From contig NZ_FOUS01000008.1 of the NCBI RefSeq assembly GCF_900114915.1, positions 124,001 through 188,000 of the forward strand: 64,000 nucleotides of DNA, read 5' to 3'. The DNA is from Bradyrhizobium sp. Rc3b (GTDB lineage: Bacteria > Pseudomonadota > Alphaproteobacteria > Rhizobiales > Xanthobacteraceae). Each line of letters begins with the position of its first letter. Position 1 is the stretch's first letter. Shown here piece by piece: positions 7,950 through 15,343 of this stretch. Position numbers and translations under genes: made by a program. The notes beneath the pieces were generated by a model. That model worked only from the letters and a program-made list of their open reading frames with translations, searched no databases and was not told the origin of the DNA.

Positions 7950-8897
7950 TTGTCCGATACGCCTTATCCCATCGACCTCGACAGCATTCGCGGCGCATTT
8001 CCGCCGGGTATCGAAGCGCCGCCGTTGCTGGTCGACTTTGCCACCTGGCTCAAGGGGCGACCCTGGGGCAGCGTCGGCTGTTTCTCGCTGCAGGGCCAGT
8101 TCTCGGATCACGCGCCGATCACCGACGGCAGCCCCTTGCGGGACAGGTTTTCGCTGTTCATGCGGCTGCCGGACGGCTCGGCCGTCGGCGGCTGGTACGG
8201 CGCCGGTCTCGACCGCGACAATCCGCCGATCGTGGGACTGGGCTCGGAGGGCGACTACGAGCTGCTGGCGCCGAGCCTCGACGGCCTGCTCGCCAAACTG
8301 ACATCGCAACAATTCGACAATGCCTGGAGCGATCTCAAGCCGCATGACGAGGTCGAGCCGCAGACGGTCGAGCTCGCGCAATGGCTGGCCGGACGGCCGC
8401 TCGGCGAGCCGGCGACGCCCGACGAGAATTCGTCGGAACTGCCTGACTTCCGCGGCTTCATGGAAAAATGGAGCCGGGATCGCGAAGACTACTGGGCCAA
8501 TCACCGCCTGATGGCCGAGCTCGGCTGGCGGCTGGCCGCCCATCTGCCCAAGGGCAAGAAGCCCTGGGACCGGACGAGATTCGAGATCGCGATCGTCGGC
8601 AGGCAATACGAGGCGCGCGTGCTCTCGCACGGACCACAGCCGTTCGAGGAAGCCGCCTCGATCGAATCCCTGCTGCGCGACCTGCGCGAGGAGATGCGCC
8701 GCGCCCAGCCCGAGCTTGGCCTGTGGTACGCGATGAATTTTGGGCTCTATGCCGACGGCCGCGTCATGCCGAATTTCGAATACGACCTACGCCCGACCAT
8801 CGACGGCGAGCCGGCGCTGCTCTCCGAGGCGAAGGCCGATCTCGCCCGCGCACCCCGGCCTGAGCGCTGGGTGCCGAAATGGCTGGCGACCTCCTGA
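7950..8897 (+). CDS. Hypothetical protein, possible SUKH-like plus YezG-like immunity domains
   Basis: A 315-residue soluble protein that I do not recognise as a whole. The N-terminal third includes DGSAVGGWYGAGLDRDNPP then VGLGSEGDYELLAPSLD, reminiscent of the SMI1/KNR4 (SUKH) fold, whose members often end with a conserved PVVxLGSEGE pattern. The last 110 residues include LGLWYAMNFGLYADGRVMPN, reminiscent of YezG/DUF600-type immunity proteins. Both folds are used as antitoxin-like immunity proteins of polymorphic toxins. No toxin gene adjoins it, so it would be an orphan or polyimmunity protein. The start is TTG at 7950 with no clear ribosome site. Function is inferred from weak motif likeness. 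Confidence 0.6.
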   Translation: MSDTPYPIDLDSIRGAFPPGIEAPPLLVDFATWLKGRPWGSVGCFSLQGQFSDHAPITDGSPLRDRFSLFMRLPDGSAVGGWYGAGLDRDNPPIVGLGSEGDYELLAPSLDGLLAKLTSQQFDNAWSDLKPHDEVEPQTVELAQWLAGRPLGEPATPDENSSELPDFRGFMEKWSRDREDYWANHRLMAELGWRLAAHLPKGKKPWDRTRFEIAIVGRQYEARVLSHGPQPFEEAASIESLLRDLREEMRRAQPELGLWYAMNFGLYADGRVMPNFEYDLRPTIDGEPALLSEAKADLARAPRPERWVPKWLATS

Positions 8898-9015
8898 ACC
8901 TTCGGAATTCCGCGGGGCTGCCGTGCAGCCGGGCGCGCCGAGACCTTCCGCTGTCGCGCCATCAGTGCGTTCTAGCCCTTGCTTGACCTCGCGGGGACGC
9001 CACCTTCGATCCCTC

Positions 9016-9046
9016 TTGACTTAGAGCGCGCTCGAAGGGGTATCTG
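9016..9046 (+). promoter_or_regulatory. MerR-type promoter with 19-bp spacer and operator
   Basis: The minus 35 TTGACT (9016-9021) and minus 10 TATCTG (9041-9046) are separated by 19 bases, the over-long spacing typical of MerR-controlled promoters. The spacer contains the imperfect palindrome CTTAGAGCGCGCTCGAAG, like operators of MerR family regulators. It lies 30 bases upstream of the merR-family gene start, so the regulator is probably autoregulated and activates its own operon by DNA distortion. Confidence 0.8.
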
Positions 9047-9075
9047 TACGTGCGTCAGTACGAGAACGGGCACAC

Positions 9076-9507
9076 ATGAAGATCGGCGACCTTGCAAGAC
9101 GAACCGGCTTGTCGACTCACACGCTGCGCTACTATGAGCGCATCGGGCTGCTTCCATACGCTGACCGGGATCGCTCCGGTCAACGTGATTTTGACGCATC
9201 AATCCTCACATGGATCGAATTCCTCGGTCGGCTCAAGACCACCGGAATGCCAATCCGGGACATGTTGCGTTACGCGGCGCTTCGTGATGACGGCGACGCC
9301 ACCGGGCCAGCCCGGCGGCAGATGCTGGAAATCCATCGAGAACAGGTTCGCACGCAGATTGCCGAACTCCAGGAATGCCTGCTCGTCCTTGATACCAAGA
9401 TTGCCGGCTACGCCGGCGACGAACAGAGGACGAAGGAAAATGACGCACGCCCAAACACACGCCGAAAGCCGCTTCGATCGCGGCCAGCGGGCCCTGTCAC
9501 GCATTGA
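9076..9507 (+). CDS. MerR family transcriptional regulator
   Basis: A 143-residue regulator. The N-terminal winged helix-turn-helix is canonical: MKIGDLARRTGLSTHTLRYY then ERIGLLPYADR. A dimerisation coiled coil spans roughly residues 80-115 (REQVRTQIAELQECLLVL). The C-terminal tail is basic and has no cysteine cluster, so metal sensing is unlikely; related regulators respond to small organic or reactive compounds. Its 3' end overlaps the start of the downstream decarboxylase-family gene by 68 bases, so the two form one transcription unit. Confidence 0.9.
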   Translation: MKIGDLARRTGLSTHTLRYYERIGLLPYADRDRSGQRDFDASILTWIEFLGRLKTTGMPIRDMLRYAALRDDGDATGPARRQMLEIHREQVRTQIAELQECLLVLDTKIAGYAGDEQRTKENDARPNTRRKPLRSRPAGPVTH

Positions 9508-9859
9508 CGGCAAGGCCGGCGAAAAGGTCGTCGCCTCACTCGCCGACATCGCTCCGGATTTCGCACGCTACGTGATCGAGTTTCCCTTCGGCGACATTTA
9601 CTGCCGCCCGGATCTCGGCCTGCGCGATCGAGAGATCGCGACGATCGCCGCGCTGACGGCGCTCGGAAATGCCGCGCCTCAGCTCAAAGTGCATATCGAG
9701 GCGGGGCTGAACGTCGGCCTTTCTCGCGACGAGATCGTGGAGATCATCATGCAGATGGCCGTCTATGCTGGCTTCCCTGCGGCAGTGAACGGGCTGTTCG
9801 CAGCCAAGGAGGTGTTCGCCGCGCAGCACGGACAGGAGCCGTCGGGCAACACGACATGA
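9440..9859 (+). CDS. Carboxymuconolactone decarboxylase family protein
   Basis: A 139-residue all-helical protein of the CMD/AhpD superfamily. It contains DREIATIAALTALGNAAPQL and HIEAGLNVGLSRDEIVEIIM, characteristic of gamma-carboxymuconolactone decarboxylases, with no AhpD-type CxxC pair. It could be a true decarboxylase, but most stand-alone members are uncharacterised. The start ATG at 9440 has an AAGGA site just upstream inside the merR gene. The regulator overlap and MerR-type promoter suggest inducible expression. Confidence 0.85.
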   Translation: MTHAQTHAESRFDRGQRALSRIDGKAGEKVVASLADIAPDFARYVIEFPFGDIYCRPDLGLRDREIATIAALTALGNAAPQLKVHIEAGLNVGLSRDEIVEIIMQMAVYAGFPAAVNGLFAAKEVFAAQHGQEPSGNTT

Positions 9860-10030
9860 CGAACCTGCTCTAAGCTCTATTTCTGCTCGGCAGCCTGGGC
9901 ATAGCAGCTTCCCGCACGTGCCTTGCCCCGGCGCCGTCCGCGCCGAGCACTCATCGCCGGGGAAACCATGAGACGGTTTCACGCCGGTCTCGCCCCTGGG
10001 GACCGCAAGGACTGCCGGCGTCTTGGAGCC

Positions 10031-11362
10031 TCAGAACCCCGCGACGCTGCCGTGTAGATCGTACTGGTCGGCGCGCTCGATCTTCGCGGTGACGATCTCG
10101 CCGACGCGCAAGGGGCGGCGGCTCGTCAGATACACCGCGCCGTCGATCTCCGGAGCATCGGCCTTGGAGCGGCCCTTGGCCACCGTCGGGCCGACCTCGT
10201 CGATGATGATCTGCTGGCGGGTGCCGACCTTGCGCTTCAGCCTGCGCGCGGAGATCTTCTGCTGGCGGGCCATCAGCGCATTGTAGCGCTCCTGCTTGAC
10301 CTCTTCCGGCACCGGGTTCTCGATCGCGTTCGATGTCGCGCCCGCAACCGGCTCGTATTTGAAGCAGCCGAGCCGATCGATCTCGGCTTCATCGAGCCAG
10401 TCGAGCAGATAGGCAAAATCTGCGTCGGTCTCACCGGGGAAGCCGACGATGAAGGTCGAGCGCAAGGCAAGATCAGGACATTCCTCGCGCCAGCGCTTGA
10501 TCCGCGCCAGCGTCTTGTCCTGTGCCGCCGGGCGCTTCATCGCCTTCAGCACCTCGGGGCTTGCATGCTGGAACGGGATGTCGAGATAGGGCAGCACTTT
10601 GCCCTCGTTCATCAGCGCGATGACCTCGTCGACATGCGGGTAGGGGTAGACATATTGCAGCCGGACCCATGCGCCGAGCTCGCCGAGCTCGCGCGCGAGG
10701 TCGAGGAATTTGGCGCGGACCTGGCGGTCCTTCCACGGGCTCTCGGCATATTTGAGATCGATGCCATAGGCCGAGGTGTCCTGCGAGATCACCAAGAGCT
10801 CCTTGACGCCGGCGCCGACCAGGCGTTCGGCCTCGCGCAGCACGTCATTGGCCGGACGCGAGACGAGGTCGCCGCGCAGCTTCGGAATGATGCAGAAGGT
10901 GCAGCGGTTGTTGCAGCCTTCGGAGATCTTCAAGTAAGCGTAGTGGCGCGGCGTCAGCTTGATGCCCTGCGGCGGCACCAAGTCCACATGCGGGTTGTGG
11001 GCCGGCGGCAGCGCGCGGTGCACGGCGTCGAGCACGCTTTCATATTGCTGCGGACCGGTTATCGAGAGCACGCCGGGATAGGCCTGCTCGATCTGCTCGG
11101 GTTCCGCGCCCATGCAGCCCGTGACGATCACCTTGCCGTTCTCGGCCATGGCCTCGCCGATCGCCGACAGCGATTCCTGCTTGGCGCTGTCGAGGAAGCC
11201 GCAGGTGTTGACGATGACGATATCGGCGCCATCGTGCTTGCGGGCGAGCTCATAGCCCTCGGCGCGCAGGCGCGTGATGATGCGCTCGGAATCCACCAAT
11301 GCCTTGGGACACCCGAGCGACACGAAGCTGACCTTGGGCGCAGCCGTCTGATCCATATCCAA
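10031..11362 (-). CDS. rimO: Ribosomal protein S12 methylthiotransferase RimO
   Basis: A 443-residue radical-SAM enzyme that methylthiolates an aspartate of ribosomal protein S12. The N-terminal MTTase domain has VSLGCPKALVDSE and IVNTCGFLDSAKQE, followed by VTGCMGAEPEQI, which supply the three cysteines of the auxiliary cluster. The radical-SAM motif is CNNRCTFC in KISEGCNNRCTFCIIP. A TRAM-like domain ends the protein. The GCPKALVDSE variant is the RimO rather than the MiaB version. Starts at 11362 and 11356 are both possible. It is divergent from nasT. Confidence 0.95.
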   Translation of the reverse strand: MDMDQTAAPKVSFVSLGCPKALVDSERIITRLRAEGYELARKHDGADIVIVNTCGFLDSAKQESLSAIGEAMAENGKVIVTGCMGAEPEQIEQAYPGVLSITGPQQYESVLDAVHRALPPAHNPHVDLVPPQGIKLTPRHYAYLKISEGCNNRCTFCIIPKLRGDLVSRPANDVLREAERLVGAGVKELLVISQDTSAYGIDLKYAESPWKDRQVRAKFLDLARELGELGAWVRLQYVYPYPHVDEVIALMNEGKVLPYLDIPFQHASPEVLKAMKRPAAQDKTLARIKRWREECPDLALRSTFIVGFPGETDADFAYLLDWLDEAEIDRLGCFKYEPVAGATSNAIENPVPEEVKQERYNALMARQQKISARRLKRKVGTRQQIIIDEVGPTVAKGRSKADAPEIDGAVYLTSRRPLRVGEIVTAKIERADQYDLHGSVAGF

Positions 11363-11467
11363 ATCTGCCTGATTGACCGGCCTGAGCTAGTCCCAATTGC
11401 CCACAATTACAACCCTTTGCAGGGCGTTCCGGCGTGCTATGGATGAATCACCTGCCGTGAGTGAGCT

Positions 11468-12058
11468 ATGAGCGCCGAACAGTCGCCCAAAATCGTGATC
11501 GTCGACGAAAGCCCGATCCGCGCTGCGATCCTGGAGGAAGGATTGCGGGAGGCCGGATTCACGCAAGTGGTCCATATCCGCGAAATGCAGAGCCTGCTTG
11601 CCCGTATTTATGCGGTCGACCCCGATATCATCCTGATCGATCTCGAGAACCCCAGCCGCGACGTGCTGGAGGCGATGTTCCAGGTCAGCCGCGCCGTGAA
11701 GCGGCCGATCGCCATGTTCGTCGACCAGAGCGATTCAGCCTCGATCCAGGCCTCGGTCGAGGCGGGGGTATCCGCCTACATCGTCGACGGGCTGAAGAAG
11801 GAGCGCATCAAGCCGATCCTCGACCTCTGCGTGTCCCGCTTCAACGCCTTTGCCAAGCTCCAGGAGGAGCTCGAGCGCACCAAGTCGCAGCTCGAGGACC
11901 GCAAGATCATCGAACGCGCCAAGGGCATCCTGATGAAGGTGAAGGGCCTCACCGAGGACGAGGCCTACGTGCTGCTGCGCTCCACCGCCATGCGCGAGAA
12001 GAAGAAAATCGGCGAGATCGCGCAGTCGATCATCACCGCGTCGGAGATGCTGAAATGA
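11468..12058 (+). CDS. nasT: ANTAR-domain response regulator NasT
   Basis: A 196-residue regulator with an N-terminal receiver-like domain (IVIVDESPIRAAILEEGL; IILIDLENPSRD) and a C-terminal ANTAR RNA-binding domain (KIIERAKGILMKVKGLTEDE at about residues 140-160). In related bacteria NasT is an antiterminator that binds a paired-hairpin leader RNA of nitrate/nitrite assimilation genes, and NasS holds it inactive until nitrate or nitrite binds. Its stop overlaps the start of nasS, and the likely target gene nirA lies just downstream, which supports the assignment. Confidence 0.9.
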   Translation: MSAEQSPKIVIVDESPIRAAILEEGLREAGFTQVVHIREMQSLLARIYAVDPDIILIDLENPSRDVLEAMFQVSRAVKRPIAMFVDQSDSASIQASVEAGVSAYIVDGLKKERIKPILDLCVSRFNAFAKLQEELERTKSQLEDRKIIERAKGILMKVKGLTEDEAYVLLRSTAMREKKKIGEIAQSIITASEMLK

Positions 12059-13218
12059 CCGTTCCCCTCCGCATCGGGTTCATCCCGCTGGTCGATGCCG
12101 CAGCGCTGATCGTCGCCGTCGACAAGGGATTTGCCGCCGCCGAAGGGCTCGAGGTCGAGCTGGTGCGCGAGGTGTCCTGGTCCAACGTCCGCGACAAGCT
12201 CAATATCGGCCTGTTCGACGCCGCTCATCTGCTCGCGCCCGTGGCGATCGCATCCTCGCTCGGGCTCGGTCACGTCAAGGTACCGATCGCCGCGCCCTTC
12301 AGTCTCGGCATCAACGGCAACGCGATTACGGTGTCGCCGGCGCTCCATGCGGCGCTGATGGAGGAGATCGACGGCGACCGCTTCGATCCGATGGCCACGG
12401 CGAAAGCGCTGGCGAAGGTGGTTGCCAAGCGGCGCAAGGCGGGTGCCGAGCCGCTGACTTTCGGCATGACCTTCCCGTTCTCGACCCACAATTACCAGCT
12501 GCGGTTCTGGATGGCCGCGGCCGGGGTCGATCCCGACGAAGACGTCCGCCTCGTGGTGCTGCCGCCGCCCTACATGGTCGACAGCCTCAAGAGCGGCCAT
12601 GTCGATGCGTTCTGCGTCGGTGCGCCCTGGAATTCGATCGCCGTCGATCTCGGCATCGGTCACATCCTGCATTTCGTCTCCGACATTCTCGTGCGCGCGG
12701 CGGAGAAGGTGCTGGCGGTTCGCCAGGTCTGGGCCGACACGCATCCGGACGTCGTCGCCAGCCTGGTGCGCGCGGCGGTGAAGGGGGCCGAGTTCATCGA
12801 GCAGCCCGCGAACCTGGCTGAGGCGGCGCATATTCTGGCGCAGCCCGAGCGGATCGGCGTCGATGCCGAAGTGATCCAGCGCACCCTGACTGGGCGGCTG
12901 AAGATCTCCCCTGACGGCACGTTCCGCGAAAGCGGCCGCTATCTCCTGGTGGGGCGGGAAGAGGCGGGGCGGCCCGATCCGGTCCAGGCCGCCTGGCTCT
13001 ATGCGCAGATGGTGCGTTGGGGGCAGACGGCGCTCAGTCCGGAGGGTGTCAAGACGGCGATGGCCGTTTTCAGGCCCGACCTCTACGATGCGGCCCTCGG
13101 CCGCCGGCCGCCCGAGCAGGCTCCCGCCGCGTTCGGGGCATTCGCCGGCCCGGTGTTCAATCCCGACGACATCCAGGGGCATCTTAGGGCCTTCGAGGTC
13201 GGGCGATGGAAGGCTTGA
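12055..13218 (+). CDS. nasS: NasS-type nitrate sensor (NrtA/CmpA-like substrate-binding protein without signal peptide)
   Basis: A 387-residue protein of the nitrate/bicarbonate-binding NrtA/CmpA family. It begins directly with the mature fold (LRIGFIPLVDAAALIVAVDK) and has no signal peptide, so it is cytoplasmic, as expected of the NasS sensor rather than a transporter component. Family stretches include FPFSTHNYQLRFWMAAAGVD and DAFCVGAPWN. It overlaps nasT by an ATGA junction at 12055-12058. It probably sequesters NasT in the absence of nitrate/nitrite. Confidence 0.9.
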   Translation: MTVPLRIGFIPLVDAAALIVAVDKGFAAAEGLEVELVREVSWSNVRDKLNIGLFDAAHLLAPVAIASSLGLGHVKVPIAAPFSLGINGNAITVSPALHAALMEEIDGDRFDPMATAKALAKVVAKRRKAGAEPLTFGMTFPFSTHNYQLRFWMAAAGVDPDEDVRLVVLPPPYMVDSLKSGHVDAFCVGAPWNSIAVDLGIGHILHFVSDILVRAAEKVLAVRQVWADTHPDVVASLVRAAVKGAEFIEQPANLAEAAHILAQPERIGVDAEVIQRTLTGRLKISPDGTFRESGRYLLVGREEAGRPDPVQAAWLYAQMVRWGQTALSPEGVKTAMAVFRPDLYDAALGRRPPEQAPAAFGAFAGPVFNPDDIQGHLRAFEVGRWKA

Positions 13219-13364
13219 TTCGGGCCTGCGTATTTTTTAGGCAGTAAGTTTCATTGCCCAAAGTTTGATCCGGCTGCCCGAATTTCGTGAAAGCTTGCCG
13301 CCCGGGAATTCTCGGGGTGGCACCTAATTATTTGAAATAGCGATATTTTCCATTTTGGCCAAGC

Positions 13365-13380
13365 TGGCACGCAACTTGAA
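13365..13380 (+). promoter_or_regulatory. Putative sigma-54 promoter upstream of nirA
   Basis: TGGCACGCAACTTGAA matches the sigma-54 consensus TGGCAC-N5-TTGCA except for GA instead of GC at the minus 12 element. It lies in the 289-base nasS-nirA gap, about 130 bases before the nirA ATG, which leaves a leader of roughly 115 nt. Nitrogen-controlled sigma-54 activation combined with NasT antitermination would be typical for nitrite assimilation. I could not identify the two ANTAR-type hexaloop hairpins with confidence. Confidence 0.55.
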
Positions 13381-13507
13381 TGTTGCAGTGCGGCCAGCTT
13401 GTCACAGGTGCCTGCTGAGCCGAGTCCCGCAGCAACGAAGCTGATCGGACCGTCGGGAAACGAAGCCGGCTCTTAAGGGCCAGCCCAGTTCCTCGCGGGT
13501 CGCGCCA

Positions 13508-15343
13508 ATGTCCGTCGATGCCACCCAGGTGGCCGCAGGAGCTTCGTTACCGACCATGAAAATCGATACGCTCGCAGTCGACTTTACCGACGAGCAGAAA
13601 CGCTATCTCGAAGGTTTTACGACCGGTCTGCAGATCAGCCGGGTCGGTCGCGGTCTCGGCGGCGGAGGCGGCGCCGGCAAGCCGAACGCCGAGCCTGTTG
13701 GTCCCGATGCCGTGCACATCAAGGCGCAGGACAAGGTCATCGCGTCGGGCAAGAAGCTCGCCGACCAGGAGAAGTTCAAGCGCGACGAGCATCCCTTCGA
13801 TGCTTATCCGCGGCTGCGCCAGCAAGCGCTCGACAACACGCCGCCGAGCCCGGCGGACAATTTCCGCTGGCGCTATTACGGCATCTTCTATGTCGCGCCG
13901 ACGCAGGACTCCTACATGAGCCGCCTGCGGATTCCGAACGGCATCATGAAGCACTGGCAGATGTCGGGCCTTGCCGATCTCGCCGACGAGCTCTGCGGTC
14001 CCTACAGCCACGTCACGACGCGCGCCAATCTCCAGCTTCGCGAGATTCCGCCGAAGAATGCCGTGAAGCTGATCGAGGGTATCCAGGACCTCGGCCTGTG
14101 TTCGCGCGGCTCCGGCGCCGACAACATCCGCAACGTCACGGGTACGCCGACGGCCGGCATCGATCCGCAGGAGATCATCGACACGCGGCCCTATGCGCGC
14201 GAATGGCACTACCACATCCTCAACGATCGCTCGCTCTACGGCTTGCCGCGCAAGTTCAACGTCGCCTTCGACGGCGCCGGCAAGATCGCGGTGCTCGAGG
14301 AGACCAACGACATCGCCTTCACGGCGTATGAGGTGAAGGACGGTTTTGGCGTCGAGCCCGGAATCTGGTTCCGCCTCGGCCTCGGCGGCATCACCGGCCA
14401 CAAGGACTTTGCGAAATATTCCGGCATCATCGTCAAGCCGGAGCAGGCGACGGCCGTCGCCGATGCCATCGTGCGCGTGTTCATCGACCATGGCGACCGC
14501 ACCAACCGCAACAAGGCGCGGCTGAAATATGTGCTCGACGCCATGGGCCATGACGGCTTTCTCAAGCTTGTCGAGGAACGGCTGAAGACGCCGTTCACGC
14601 GTGTGCCGGAAGAGGCGTTCGCGCCTCGGCCCGCGGCGGACCGCATGGCGCATGTCGGCGTGCACAAGCAGAAGCAGGACGGTCTCAACTGGATCGGCGT
14701 GTCGCTGCCGCTCGGCAAGCTCAGCTGCGATCAGATGCGCGGTCTCGCTAAGGTCTCGCGCGACCTCGGCGACGGTGAGATCCGCCTGACGGTCTGGCAG
14801 AACCTGCTGATATCAGGGGTGCGCGACGAGAACATCGAACTCGCCATCGCTGCCATCAAGCAGATCGGGCTCGCGGTCGAGGTTTCGCACATCCGCGCCG
14901 GACTGATCGCCTGCACCGGCAACGCCGGCTGCCGTTTCGCGGCGTCCAACACCAAGCGCAGCGCGGCCGAGATCGGTGATTGGTGCGAGCCGCGCGTCGC
15001 CATGGACAAGCCGGTCAACATCCATGTCACTGGCTGCCACCATTCATGCGCACAGCATTACATCAGTGATATCGGCCTGATCGGTGCGCGCGTGCCGGTG
15101 AACGAGGACGACACGGTCGAGGGCTATCACCTCTTCACGGGTGGCGGGTTCGGCCCCGACGCCGATGTCGGGCAGGAGGTCTATCACGACCTCAAGGCCG
15201 AGGACGCACCGAAGACGGTCGAAGGACTGCTCAAGGCCTATATCGCCCATCGCTCGTCACCCGACGAAACCTTCCTGTCCTTTGCGCGCCGCCATGACGG
15301 CGAAACGCTGCGCAAGCTTGCCGATGCACAGGTGTCCGCATGA
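13508..15343 (+). CDS. nirA: Ferredoxin-type nitrite reductase (NirA family, siroheme)
   Basis: A 611-residue siroheme/4Fe-4S reductase with the duplicated NIR/SIR architecture. Half one carries the ferredoxin-like and NirA domains (SYMSRLRIPNGIMKHWQ; THVTTRANLQLREI is seen as HVTTRANLQLREIPPKNAV). The C-terminal half carries the cluster cysteines in CTGNAGCRFAASNTKR and GCHHSCAQHYISDIGL. It reduces nitrite to ammonium in assimilation, although sulfite reductases share the fold. NasS/NasT upstream and a coupled reductase downstream support nitrite. The ATG at 13508 is the most upstream; a second M at residue 17 is also possible. Confidence 0.88.
   Translation: MSVDATQVAAGASLPTMKIDTLAVDFTDEQKRYLEGFTTGLQISRVGRGLGGGGGAGKPNAEPVGPDAVHIKAQDKVIASGKKLADQEKFKRDEHPFDAYPRLRQQALDNTPPSPADNFRWRYYGIFYVAPTQDSYMSRLRIPNGIMKHWQMSGLADLADELCGPYSHVTTRANLQLREIPPKNAVKLIEGIQDLGLCSRGSGADNIRNVTGTPTAGIDPQEIIDTRPYAREWHYHILNDRSLYGLPRKFNVAFDGAGKIAVLEETNDIAFTAYEVKDGFGVEPGIWFRLGLGGITGHKDFAKYSGIIVKPEQATAVADAIVRVFIDHGDRTNRNKARLKYVLDAMGHDGFLKLVEERLKTPFTRVPEEAFAPRPAADRMAHVGVHKQKQDGLNWIGVSLPLGKLSCDQMRGLAKVSRDLGDGEIRLTVWQNLLISGVRDENIELAIAAIKQIGLAVEVSHIRAGLIACTGNAGCRFAASNTKRSAAEIGDWCEPRVAMDKPVNIHVTGCHHSCAQHYISDIGLIGARVPVNEDDTVEGYHLFTGGGFGPDADVGQEVYHDLKAEDAPKTVEGLLKAYIAHRSSPDETFLSFARRHDGETLRKLADAQVSA

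Noticed and set aside
13381..13507. Paired ANTAR-type hexaloop hairpins in the nirA leader
   Set aside because: Several short stems can be drawn (for example TGCTG/CAGCA near 13413), but none matches the two-hairpin hexaloop pattern well enough to call.
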